Source of the DNA: Gammaproteobacteria bacterium
Lineage (GTDB): Bacteria; Pseudomonadota; Gammaproteobacteria; Pseudomonadales; Azotimanducaceae
DNA length: 64,000 nucleotides
Direction: 5' to 3'
NCBI GenBank assembly: GCA_003247835.1
Contig: QJYB01000118.1
Location: forward strand, 1-64,000
The position numbers were made by a program, and so were the translations under genes. How positions within the stretch are numbered: position 1 is the stretch's first letter; each line of letters starts with the position of its first letter. A model generated the notes under the pieces. That model was not told the DNA's origin and made no database searches. It was given only the letters and a program-made list of their open reading frames with translations. Below are positions 36,964-44,915 of this stretch, one piece after another.

Positions 36964-38637
36964 CTATTCAAAGACATAGCTGCCCGGCGCCGGTGCGAGC
37001 TCCGGGTGCCGGTCGCTGCCGAACGCCACCGGCGAGTCCATGTCGTCCGGGTGCAGTGCTTTCAGCCAGTCCGCCCAGTAAGGCCACCAGGAACCGGCAT
37101 GCTCTTCCGCCTGTCTGCGCCAGGCGTCTGCGGAAGGCGGGTTCTGCGGATTCGTGTAGAACTTGCGCTTCGATGCCGCAGGCGGATTGATCAGGCTCTG
37201 GATGTGACCCGCGGTGCTGAGCACATAGGTCACCTCGCCGCCCAGCAGCTGGGTGGTCCGGTAGCAGGCCTGCCACGGAGTGATGTGGTCCGTGGTGCCA
37301 CCTGTTACGAAGGTGGGTACGGTTATCCGTTTCAGGTCGATAGGGACACCCTTGATTCTGAGCTCACCCTGACGGGTGAGCAGGTTGTCCTTGAAGACGT
37401 CGAGAAAGTCACTGTGCAGCCTCGCCGGCAGACGGGTGGTGTCGTTGTTCCAGTAGAGAATGTCGAACGCCGGTGGCGTCTCGCCGAGCAGGTAGTTGGA
37501 CACCACGTAGTTCCAGATCAGGTCGTTCGGCCGCATCCAGTTGAAGATCCGCGCCGTGTCGGCCCCATCCAGAACGCCGGCACGTGCGGACTTCTTGCGT
37601 GCCGCCTCGATCGCCTCATCACCGGCAAAGAGCCCGATCACCGAATCCTCCACCGCTGGCTGCAGCACGTTGACCATCAGAGTCAGCGACGCGACCTTGC
37701 CGAGATCGTCCCGGCCGGCGAGATACCCGAGCGCGGTGGCCAGCGTGATACCGCCCGCGCAGGCACCGACCACGTTGATCCGGTCCGCCCCGGCGACCTC
37801 CCGGGTCACCTCCACGGCCTCATCGAGGGCCAGCACGTAGTCGTCCAGTCCCCAGGCGCGATGCTCCGGTGTCGGGTTGCGCCAGGACACCATGAACACC
37901 TGGAAACCCTGGTCGAGCAGGTATCCCACCATGCTCTTGTCCGGCGCCAGGTCGTAGATGTAGTACTTGTTGATCTGCGGCGGCACGATGAACAGCGGTT
38001 GCCCATGCTGGCGATCCGTTCTGGGCTGGTACTGGATGAGCTCCAGAATCTCGCTGCGATGAATGACGGCACCGGCCGTGTTGGCGAGGTTCCCACCCAC
38101 CTTGAAGGCCGACTTGTCCACCTGGCTCGGCATGCCGTGGTTGTGGCGGAGATCGTCGACGAAGTTTTTCAGTCCCGCCGCCAGGCTCGAGCCACGGCTA
38201 TCGAACGCCTTCCGGAGCGCCGCCGGATTGCCGAGCAGGAAGTTCGATGGCGCCAGCGAATCCACGGCCAGAGCGGTGACGAACCGGGCCCGATCGAGCT
38301 CTTCCCCTTCGAAGCCCATGGCCTCGACCCACTCGCCAAGCACCGCACTCCATGCCACCCAGCCCTGCACCAGACGTGAGTACAGCGGATTGTTCTGATA
38401 CCCCTCGTCCAGAAAGCGCCGATCGCCCGGCGCAGGCCGCCTTTCGGAAGAGCCGAACAGGACGCGGACCAGCTCGCCGTTGAACCTGAGCACGTGCTCC
38501 GCCGCGAGCACCGGTTGCAGCATGGCTGCCTGCAGGACCGCGGCACCCGTGCGCGCAAGGTCCTCCAGATTCACCCCGACGATGGGATTCAGCGTGACGA
38601 CGTGATCGTCGACCGACTCCTGCCCTTCCTTCGCCAT
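36964..38637 (-). CDS. phaC: Class II poly(3-hydroxyalkanoate) synthase
   Basis: 557 residues, the size of Pseudomonas PhaC1/PhaC2. Lipase-like box GACAGG with catalytic Cys293, Asp450 in GGTTDHITPWQACY and His478 in STAGHIQS complete the triad. RFLDEGYQNNPLYSRLVQGW, PSNFLLGNPAALRKAFDSRG and VPPQINKYYIYDL are class II blocks. It polymerises 3-hydroxyacyl-CoA at the granule surface. Upstream is an IPNS-like dioxygenase on the same strand, downstream phaZ. No phasin, phaD or phaR is in the window. Confidence 0.94.
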   Translation of the reverse strand: MAKEGQESVDDHVVTLNPIVGVNLEDLARTGAAVLQAAMLQPVLAAEHVLRFNGELVRVLFGSSERRPAPGDRRFLDEGYQNNPLYSRLVQGWVAWSAVLGEWVEAMGFEGEELDRARFVTALAVDSLAPSNFLLGNPAALRKAFDSRGSSLAAGLKNFVDDLRHNHGMPSQVDKSAFKVGGNLANTAGAVIHRSEILELIQYQPRTDRQHGQPLFIVPPQINKYYIYDLAPDKSMVGYLLDQGFQVFMVSWRNPTPEHRAWGLDDYVLALDEAVEVTREVAGADRINVVGACAGGITLATALGYLAGRDDLGKVASLTLMVNVLQPAVEDSVIGLFAGDEAIEAARKKSARAGVLDGADTARIFNWMRPNDLIWNYVVSNYLLGETPPAFDILYWNNDTTRLPARLHSDFLDVFKDNLLTRQGELRIKGVPIDLKRITVPTFVTGGTTDHITPWQACYRTTQLLGGEVTYVLSTAGHIQSLINPPAASKRKFYTNPQNPPSADAWRRQAEEHAGSWWPYWADWLKALHPDDMDSPVAFGSDRHPELAPAPGSYVFE

Positions 38638-38691
38638 GATCCTGTTCCCCTGTCAGACATCATGAGCGAACCATCATAGATCAGATACGGC

Positions 38692-39642
38692 TCAAGTGCG
38701 GAAACGGGAAATCTGGATCTCCTCGCCGTAGTTGGCGTAATCACCGGCGGCGCGGCCGGCACGGAACTCGCCCCAGTTGATCGCCCGGTAACGGGCGGGA
38801 TGACCGGCGTCCACCACACCGGGTAACGGTGCGTAATCCGTCTCGTAGCTCGGGTTGTAAAACAGCGGCGCGCTGTAGCGCTCAGCGTTGGCGCTGGCCA
38901 GCACCCGGTGCACTGGCGCTGTGTATCTGTCGTTCGACCAGACCTGAACGATGTCACCGATGTTGATCGTCAGCGCGCCGGATACCGGCGCGACCGTATG
39001 CCAGGCATCGTCGTGCAGGAACTGCAACCCGGGCTCCGCATCAGCAAGCAGCACCGTGAGCGCACCGGCGTCCGTGTGATGGCTGATGCCGAGATGCGAT
39101 TCGGGACTTTCGCACACAGGATAGTAGTTCAACCGCAGAAAGCTCGTGTGCTCCTGCTCGAAACCTCCGGAAAGAAACCGGGGCGGCATGCCCAGGTTGC
39201 TGCTGATCCCTTCCAGCAGCCTGGCCGCCACCTCACACGCCGCCTGGTAGAACGCCTCCACCGCCTCGCGGAAGCCCGGCACGTCTTCCGGCCACTGCGG
39301 CCGGCTGCCGGACATGGGGCCTTCCGAGGCTACCGGGCCCACATCGAAGATCTCCTTCCAGTCGCGGACGTTCTTGGTGAGCTCCCGGTCGAAGTACCCC
39401 CATGCATTTTCCCGTGTGCGCTCGATACGACGCTTAGCAGCCTCCGGCTGGGCGAAAAGCCGCCGCATGGCATCGAGGGTGGCGTCGAGCACGTCGTCCG
39501 GCACGCCGTGGTTGATGATCTGAAAGCAGCCCCAGGTCCGGCAGGCGGCATCAAGCGCCGCATACCAGCCGGTTTCTTCGAACCGCGCCACGTCGATGAC
39601 AGGCAGCGCCGCCAGCGTTTGCCGATTCCTGTCCTGCTGCAT
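38692..39642 (-). CDS. 2-oxoglutarate/Fe(II) dioxygenase, isopenicillin-N-synthase-like
   Basis: 316 residues. N-terminal DIOX_N block (IDVARFEETGWYAALDAACRTWGCFQIINHGVP) and the C-terminal jelly roll with Fe ligands H-x-D (GISHHTDAGALTVLLAD) and H in PVHRVLASANAERYS; the R-x-S of RYS binds the 2-oxoglutarate carboxylate. YYPVCESPESHLG is the substrate/2OG-binding strand. The substrate is unknown; many bacterial members act on small amines, amino acids or purine-type compounds. ATG at 39642 is divergent from the M20 peptidase. Confidence 0.88.
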   Translation of the reverse strand: MQQDRNRQTLAALPVIDVARFEETGWYAALDAACRTWGCFQIINHGVPDDVLDATLDAMRRLFAQPEAAKRRIERTRENAWGYFDRELTKNVRDWKEIFDVGPVASEGPMSGSRPQWPEDVPGFREAVEAFYQAACEVAARLLEGISSNLGMPPRFLSGGFEQEHTSFLRLNYYPVCESPESHLGISHHTDAGALTVLLADAEPGLQFLHDDAWHTVAPVSGALTINIGDIVQVWSNDRYTAPVHRVLASANAERYSAPLFYNPSYETDYAPLPGVVDAGHPARYRAINWGEFRAGRAAGDYANYGEEIQISRFRT

Positions 39643-39682
39643 TGCGTCACTGCCTCGGTCGCGTCCCCGGAAGGGGGCTGAC

Positions 39683-39688
39683 TATAAT
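39683..39688 (+). promoter_or_regulatory. Consensus -10 box, leaderless arrangement
   Basis: Perfect TATAAT ending 6 bp before the ATG of the M20 peptidase. Transcription starting the usual 6-7 bp downstream would begin at or beside the start codon. No -35 consensus and no ribosome site are seen. Confidence 0.55.
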
Positions 39689-39694
39689 CCAACG

Positions 39695-41161
39695 ATGAAG
39701 AAAATCCTGTTGAGCCTGGGCGGGGTGCTTGCACTGCTGGTCGCCATCGTCGTCGCCCGCACCCTGCTCCACACGCCGGAGGCGCAGGGCAACGCGGAAC
39801 GCGTGGTCATCGATCTGGATGAAGGCGCCATCGCCGGCAGGCTGGCGGAAGCCGTCCGCTTCCGCACTGTCTCGCATCAGTCTCCGGCAGATTTCGATTC
39901 CGCCGAGTTCCGGGGCTTCGTCGACTGGGTGGCATCACGCTATCCAGCGCTGACCGCCTCAGCAGAGCGGACGTTGCTCGGCGACTACACGATGCTCTAC
40001 CGCCTGCCCGGCAGCGATCCGTCTTTGCAGCCCGTGCTGTTGACCGCCCATTACGATGTGGTGCCGGTGATTCCCGGTACCGAGTCGGACTGGCAGGCAC
40101 CGCCGTTCGCAGGGGAGATCAGAGACGGCATCATCTGGGGCAGAGGGACGCTGGACGACAAGAGTGCGGTGGTGGCACAGCTCGAAGCGATCACAGCCCT
40201 GCTCAAGACGGGCTTCCGGCCCGAGCGGACGCTATACCTGAGCTTCGGTCATGATGAGGAAGTCGGCGGTGTCGATGGCGCCGCCGCGGTGGCACGCCAC
40301 CTCGCCGATCAGGATATCCGACTCGCCTGGTCACTCGATGAAGGCTCCTTCGTCTTCGACGGCATGCTCCCTGGCGTAGAACCGCTCTTCGCAGCCATCA
40401 ACGTGGCCGAAAAAGGCAGCGTGACTCTGGACATCGTCGCGCATGCCGCTGGCGGTCATTCGTCCATGCCGCCCCGTCAGACCGCAGTGGGGATTCTCGC
40501 CGAGGCCATCACCCGGCTCGAGGACAACCCGGTTCCCGGCGGTCTTACCGGGCTTTCCGGTCAGATGTTCGACACGGCGAGCCGTTACATGCCTTTCGGT
40601 TACCGGATGCTGTTCGCCAACCGCTGGCTGTTCAATCACATGATCGAGACCCAGCTCTCCAACGTACCGTTCGCCAACGCCATGCTGCGCACCACCACCG
40701 CGCCGACCATGCTCTCCGGCAGCGTTAAGACCAACGTGCTGCCCATAGAGGCGGTGGCGACGGTGAACTTCCGCGTTCATCCGCGGGACACCGTCGAGGA
40801 CGTCATCCGTCACGTGCGTTCGGTTGTCGAGAACGATTCGGTGAGCGTGCGCGTTCCCGATGGTGGCGGTCTGGCTGCCTCCGAGGTCTCGGACTGGAAC
40901 TCACCGGGATTCAGAGTCGTGGAGCAGGCACTGCGCCAGACCTACGGCGATCTCGTGGTAACACCGGGCCTGATGATCGCCGGCTCGGACAGCCGCCACT
41001 ACGGCAAGGTGGCGGACAACGCGTTCCGCTTCAATCCCATGACCGTGACCCCGGACGACCTGACCGGTTTCCACGGCACCAACGAGAAGATCAGCGTCGA
41101 GAACCTCGCGCGGGGCGTGCGCACCTACATGCAGATCATCCGTCTCGGCACGGGAAGCTGA
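39695..41161 (+). CDS. Membrane-anchored M20 peptidase (PM20D1/CPS1-like)
   Basis: 488 residues. Residues 2-25 form an uncleaved-type signal anchor (ILLSLGGVLALLVAIVVA). The M20 di-zinc site is visible: His in LLTAHYDVVP, bridging Asp in WGRGTLDDKSAV, catalytic Glu-Glu in FGHDEEVGG, Asp in WSLDEGSF and the final His in DLTGFHGTNEKI. The dimerisation lid starts at KGSVTLDIVAHAAGGHSSMPP. The order and spacing follow PM20D1/CPS1, which make or cleave N-acyl amino acids. Likely periplasmic with an inner-membrane anchor. ATG 39695 is chosen because longer frames overlap the dioxygenase promoter. Confidence 0.9.
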   Translation: MKKILLSLGGVLALLVAIVVARTLLHTPEAQGNAERVVIDLDEGAIAGRLAEAVRFRTVSHQSPADFDSAEFRGFVDWVASRYPALTASAERTLLGDYTMLYRLPGSDPSLQPVLLTAHYDVVPVIPGTESDWQAPPFAGEIRDGIIWGRGTLDDKSAVVAQLEAITALLKTGFRPERTLYLSFGHDEEVGGVDGAAAVARHLADQDIRLAWSLDEGSFVFDGMLPGVEPLFAAINVAEKGSVTLDIVAHAAGGHSSMPPRQTAVGILAEAITRLEDNPVPGGLTGLSGQMFDTASRYMPFGYRMLFANRWLFNHMIETQLSNVPFANAMLRTTTAPTMLSGSVKTNVLPIEAVATVNFRVHPRDTVEDVIRHVRSVVENDSVSVRVPDGGGLAASEVSDWNSPGFRVVEQALRQTYGDLVVTPGLMIAGSDSRHYGKVADNAFRFNPMTVTPDDLTGFHGTNEKISVENLARGVRTYMQIIRLGTGS

Positions 41162-41175
41162 TTCAGCGCGGGCCT

Positions 41176-41210
41176 CGCTGGCGTAGTCCTGCGCCAGCGG
41201 AGACTACGCC
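41176..41210. terminator. Two mutually exclusive hairpins between convergent genes
   Basis: CGCTGGCG (41176-41183) pairs with CGCCAGCG (41192-41199), or GGCGTAGTC (41180-41188) pairs with GACTACGCC (41202-41210). The two stems share bases, so only one can form at a time. The site lies between the M20 peptidase stop and the oxidoreductase stop and has no T-run. Confidence 0.45.
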
Positions 41211-42793
41211 TAACGGAGGTCCCGGATCATCTCCACCGCCGCGTTATGACCCGGCGCACCGCTCACCCCACCACCTGGATGGGTACCGGAGCCGCAGAGA
41301 TAAAGGCCGCTGACAGGACTGCGGTAATCGCCGTGACCGAGCACGGGTCGCGCGGAGAAGAGCTGGTCGAGGCCCATGGCGCCGTGGAAGATGTCGCCGT
41401 CCACCAGGCCGAAATCACGCTCCAGATCGAGCGGCGACAGCGCCCGGTAACCGAGCAGCGAAGAGCGGAAGTTCGGCGCGTACCGATCCACCACGTCGAA
41501 GATGGCGTTCACCGCCGTTTCCTTCAGGTCGTCCCAGCTCTCGCCGTCCGGCGGTGTCGGCGCGAACTGCTGGCAGAAGAGGCTCGCCACGTGCTTTCCG
41601 GGCGGGCACAAGGTGTCGTCCACGGTGCTGGGGATGAGCATTTCCACGACCGGCTCGGTCGCGAAACCCTGACGCCGGGCATCGAAGTAGGCGTCTTCCA
41701 TATACTTCAGCGACGGCGCGAGGATGATGCCGGACCGGGTCCCACCGTGAAGATCGTCGGCAGGCACCGCCGTGAAACGCGGCAGCTCCGAGAGCGCCAC
41801 GTTGATCCGGAAGGAACCGGAACCGTTCCGGTAGCGCCGGATCCGATCCCGGAAATCCTGCGGCTGATGTTCGGCTCCCACCAGCCGCTCGAAGAGCAGC
41901 TTCGGATTGACGTTGGCGGCTACGGCGCGGGCACGCACCACCTCACCGTCCGCCAGAGTGACGCCAACCGCCCTGCCGTGCTCGACCAACACACCAGCCA
42001 CCGGCGAGCCGGTACGCACCACCACCCCGCGGGCTTCCGCCTCCGCACGCATCGCGGTGGTGATGGCCCCCATGCCGCCGATGGCATGACCCCACTGCCC
42101 CTGGCGGCCGTTCACCTCGCCGAACACGTGGTGCAGCAGCACATAGGCGGAGCCCGGCGCATAGGGGCTCGCATAGTTGCCGACGATGGCATCGAAGCCG
42201 AACACCGCCTTCACCGGCTCCGACTCGAACCAGTCGTCGAGGATCTCGCCCGCACTCTTGGTGAAGAGGTCGAGCACGTCGCGGTGTTCGGTGCGACTCT
42301 GTCGGCGGAACCGGTTGCCGAGCTCGAGCGCGCGGATCACGTCCCGGAGGCCACCGCCCACGTTCGGCGGTGTCTTCAGCAGCATGTCGCGGACGAGCCC
42401 GGCACCCCGTTCCAGCATGGCGTAGTAGTCGGGCAGCCTGGCCGCGTCGCGGGTCGAGAAGCGTGCGACCTGGGCCCGCGTCTCCTCCAGGTCCGCACCG
42501 GTACGGAACCAGTTGCCATCCGGAAGCGGCAGAAAGTTCGAGTAGGGCCTGAGCAGGATCTGGAGCCCATGCTCGTGAAGCCTCAGATCACGGATGATCT
42601 TCGGGTGCAGCAGGCTCACCGTGTAGCTCGCCACCGAGTTTCTGAATCCCGGATGGAACTCCTCGGTCACTGCGGCGCCGCCGACCTTGTCGCGCCGCTC
42701 CAGCACGATCACGTCGAGCCCTGCACCCGCCAGGTAGCAGGCACAGACCAGGCCGTTGTGGCCTCCCCCGATGATGGCAACGTCGTATCTCAT
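41210..42793 (-). CDS. PYROXD2/phytoene-desaturase-like FAD oxidoreductase
   Basis: 527 residues. N-terminal FAD site DVAIIGGGHNGLVCACYLAGAGLDVIVLERR with VGGAAVTEEFHPGF right after is typical of the CrtI/PYROXD2 group. WGHAIGGMGAITTAM and the C-terminal LYLCGSGTHPGGGVSGAPGHNAA complete the family blocks. Substrates are unknown; carotenoid use is not implied because no other carotenoid gene is near. Start ATG 42793; the open frame continues upstream into repeat sequence, which is not coding. Confidence 0.88.
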   Translation of the reverse strand: MRYDVAIIGGGHNGLVCACYLAGAGLDVIVLERRDKVGGAAVTEEFHPGFRNSVASYTVSLLHPKIIRDLRLHEHGLQILLRPYSNFLPLPDGNWFRTGADLEETRAQVARFSTRDAARLPDYYAMLERGAGLVRDMLLKTPPNVGGGLRDVIRALELGNRFRRQSRTEHRDVLDLFTKSAGEILDDWFESEPVKAVFGFDAIVGNYASPYAPGSAYVLLHHVFGEVNGRQGQWGHAIGGMGAITTAMRAEAEARGVVVRTGSPVAGVLVEHGRAVGVTLADGEVVRARAVAANVNPKLLFERLVGAEHQPQDFRDRIRRYRNGSGSFRINVALSELPRFTAVPADDLHGGTRSGIILAPSLKYMEDAYFDARRQGFATEPVVEMLIPSTVDDTLCPPGKHVASLFCQQFAPTPPDGESWDDLKETAVNAIFDVVDRYAPNFRSSLLGYRALSPLDLERDFGLVDGDIFHGAMGLDQLFSARPVLGHGDYRSPVSGLYLCGSGTHPGGGVSGAPGHNAAVEMIRDLR

Positions 42794-42849
42794 GGGCGCA
42801 CATGCTAGCCGTTTTCGTCGTGTACGGATCGGGGAACGTTTTAGGTTGT

Positions 42850-42892
42850 TTAGACCGGGGCTCGGGTAGTGGTATTCCGGGCCTCGGTCTAA
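42850..42892. repeat. Short inverted-repeat element (copy A)
   Basis: 43 bp bounded by TTAGACCG (42850-42857) and CGGTCTAA (42885-42892); the inverted match extends to 14 of 16 bp. The left half TTAGACCGGGGCTCGGGTAG and the following GTATTCCGGGCC are almost the same as the left end of the element at 43364. It may fold into a strong hairpin. Confidence 0.75.
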
Positions 42893-42923
42893 GCGATTCG
42901 TCGTTTTTCGATGCGCGTGTTCT

Positions 42924-42955
42924 GAGAACGGCCAGCGATCGCCCAGCCGGGTGCT
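42924..42955. repeat. Left arm of an inverted duplication around the small membrane gene
   Basis: Reverse complement of 43304-43335 with 29 of 32 matches. Read on the minus strand it encodes STRLGDRWPF, matching the STRLGDR-stop end of the small gene. Confidence 0.8.
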
Positions 42956-42988
42956 CACCAAACCGCTGACGCCGATCGCCGACGGGGT

Positions 42989-43327
42989 GTGAACCAGACC
43001 ACGGACGCAAGTCCGACATTGGCCGATGCTCGTCTCATGGACCGGTTCGTCTCCATCTTTCTGTTCTTCCTTGCTCTGGCCTGTCTCGGCGGTGCAGCGC
43101 TCCTGCTGCTCGGCGATTTCATCGAGTACCTGCAGGTGGGCCGATGGCGCGTGGAGACTCTGCTCGATTCCGGCTATCAGTGGCACCTGCTCAACTCGCG
43201 ATGGTTCCTGGCCAGCGAGCCAGGTGCGGCCATCCGCGAGGTGCTGCGGGTGGTGCCGACCTTCATCGCGCTGCTCGTGCTGTCGCCGGTGGCGTGGTGG
43301 TTCAGCACGCGGCTGGGCGATCGTTAG
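42989..43327 (+). CDS. Small two-helix membrane protein of unknown function
   Basis: 112 residues with two hydrophobic helices (VSIFLFFLALACLGGAALLLLGD and VVPTFIALLVLSPVAWWFS) and a polar middle with Trp/Arg. I do not recognise a family. GTG 42989 is used (weak GACGGGG upstream); ATG 43037 directly before MDRFVSIF would also work. The gene lies inside an inverted duplication and between two MITE-like repeats, and its leader arm is complementary to its own 3' end including the stop codon. Its helices and codon pattern look like a real gene, but expression is unproven. Confidence 0.6.
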   Translation: MNQTTDASPTLADARLMDRFVSIFLFFLALACLGGAALLLLGDFIEYLQVGRWRVETLLDSGYQWHLLNSRWFLASEPGAAIREVLRVVPTFIALLVLSPVAWWFSTRLGDR

Positions 43328-43335
43328 CCGTTCTC
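43304..43335. repeat. Right arm of the inverted duplication
   Basis: Pairs with 42924-42955 (29 of 32). It covers the last seven codons and stop of the small gene plus 8 bp. A second shared block, GAATCGCTTAGACCG, lies a further 22-25 bp outward on both sides. Confidence 0.8.
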
Positions 43336-43363
43336 CTGAAATACTCGTAACACGATGAATCGC

Positions 43364-43517
43364 TTAGACCGGGGCTCGGGTAGTTGTAGTCCGGGCCGTC
43401 AGAGCCGCAGCCGAAGGCGCCGAATTGACGGCGCGAAGCGGCGGCAAGTTCGGTAACTGAGGGCACCCCGGAGGGGCTGCGAGCAGGCCCGGAATACATA
43501 CCCGAGTCCCGGTCGAA
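43364..43517. repeat. MITE-like element (copy B), 154 bp
   Basis: Terminal inverted repeats of 32-34 bp: TTAGACCGGGGCTCGGG (left) against CCCGAGTCCCGGTCGAA (right), continuing inward to CCGGGCC/GGCCCGG. The inner 85 bp have no coding potential that I trust. No target-site duplication is obvious. It lies 6 bp from the stop of the DUF3482 GTPase gene and may act as its terminator. Confidence 0.75.
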
Positions 43518-43523
43518 ACACCC

Positions 43524-44915
43524 TCAATTCGTCTTCAGAGGCCTGGTCAGCACCCGGGCCACCAGCGCCACCAGCTGTTGCCGCAGCTCCGGGTCATCGC
43601 CCCGACTTCGCACCTGACCCATGGCACGGGCAAGGCTCCGGACCAGGTCGTCCGGCAGCATGTCCATGAGATTCTGCTCGCCTTTCACGGACACACTGAT
43701 CGCGTCCCGGTAAGCGTGGTTCCGTTCGGCGACGAGCTGGTGGTGCAGCCAGGCCCGTCCCAGCAGCACCCATGGAAAGTTCGGCGCCTTCACCGGGCCG
43801 ACCTGCACGACCTGGCCGCCGAGTGACTCGCCGAGGATCCGCACCCGGGCCAGCTCGCTGCCGCCGAGCCAGGCACCGGCGCCACCGATGAGCGCGCCGA
43901 TACCGGCGCCCAGCGCCAGCGACGCGCCACCTAGCAGCAGGTCGATACCACCGCCGGCCACCGCACCGGTCAGTACCCCGGTGATCACGAGCCGCTGCCG
44001 CGACAGCCCGAAGAGTTCCCAGCCCGTTTCCGTGAACAGATCCTCATCGATCAGCGTCTGTCCGGCCTCTTCACGCGCCAGGTCCTGATGCCGGTAGAAA
44101 CCCTGCACTGCTGCCCGGCACCGGTCCTCACGCCGCCGCAGCTTGCGCTTCAGCGCGTCCACCAGCTCCGCCTTGAGCGGCTCCAGCGGCGCACCTTCGG
44201 CCAGAGATGCCCGCTCCGTCATGACAAGCGAGTCGACGAGGCAGGCAGCAATCTCCGTCGCGCTCTTCTGCCGGCGTGAGTCACGCTCCTCGACCAGCGC
44301 CGTCACGGCCCGCTCGAGCGGCGCCCGCCAGCTGGCATCCAGCTCGCCGAAGGCACGGAGCAGTGCCACCCGGGTATCGAAGTCCGCGGCGACGGCATCG
44401 AAGACTCTGACGATGGAGAAGTACTGGTCCAGCGCCTGTCGCCATTCCGCCGTATGGTCCTCCTCACCGATCAGATTGATCAGCGCCATGCGCGGCCGGC
44501 CCGTCCACTGCAGGATCTGCATTTCCAGTTCGTACTCCGCTCCGTAGGGCTTGGAGCCGTCCACCACGTAGAGAATGCCGGCACCTTCGACGATGGGTCG
44601 CAGCAGCTCGCACTCGTCCCGGAACCGCTCGTCCGTGGCATGACTCGACACGAACTCGGCCACCAGCGCGGGTCTGGCGCTTGCCGTGGTCGCCCGGTCT
44701 TCCAGCCACTCGAGAACCGCACCCGCGCGCTGGAAACCGGGTGTGTCGACGAGCACGTACTGCGGTGTGCCGTCGATGGAGAAGGTGTGAGCGCTGGCCC
44801 GGCGCGTCGTACCCGGTGTCGGACCGATAGCCAGACGTTCGTCCTCGGCCAGCGTCGCAACGATGGAGCTCTTACCCTTGTTGGGATGACCGACGACTGC
44901 GAAGGTCGGAATCAC
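43524..44915 (-). CDS. DUF3482 GTPase
   Basis: 463 residues. The P-loop is GHPNKGKSS at the N-terminus, G3 is DTPG (VLVDTPGFQRAG); the G4 position reads INLIGEED rather than NKxD. A C-terminal DUF3482 region includes a glycine-rich hydrophobic hairpin (LTGAVAGGGIDLLLGGASLALGAGIGALIGGAGAWLGG class, about 330-370) that probably inserts in the membrane. The family pairs with DUF2868 proteins, as here, with GTGA start/stop overlap. The biological role is unknown. The GTG start 44915 places the P-loop correctly; longer frames run through the DUF2868 gene. Confidence 0.88.
   Translation of the reverse strand: MIPTFAVVGHPNKGKSSIVATLAEDERLAIGPTPGTTRRASAHTFSIDGTPQYVLVDTPGFQRAGAVLEWLEDRATTASARPALVAEFVSSHATDERFRDECELLRPIVEGAGILYVVDGSKPYGAEYELEMQILQWTGRPRMALINLIGEEDHTAEWRQALDQYFSIVRVFDAVAADFDTRVALLRAFGELDASWRAPLERAVTALVEERDSRRQKSATEIAACLVDSLVMTERASLAEGAPLEPLKAELVDALKRKLRRREDRCRAAVQGFYRHQDLAREEAGQTLIDEDLFTETGWELFGLSRQRLVITGVLTGAVAGGGIDLLLGGASLALGAGIGALIGGAGAWLGGSELARVRILGESLGGQVVQVGPVKAPNFPWVLLGRAWLHHQLVAERNHAYRDAISVSVKGEQNLMDMLPDDLVRSLARAMGQVRSRGDDPELRQQLVALVARVLTRPLKTN

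Noticed and set aside
41246-42808. 520-codon frame on the plus strand
   Set aside because: Antisense to the PYROXD2-like gene, which has clear FAD motifs.
42794-43523. Complete insertion sequence
   Set aside because: Inverted repeats are present but no transposase motif; the only ORF encodes a small membrane protein.
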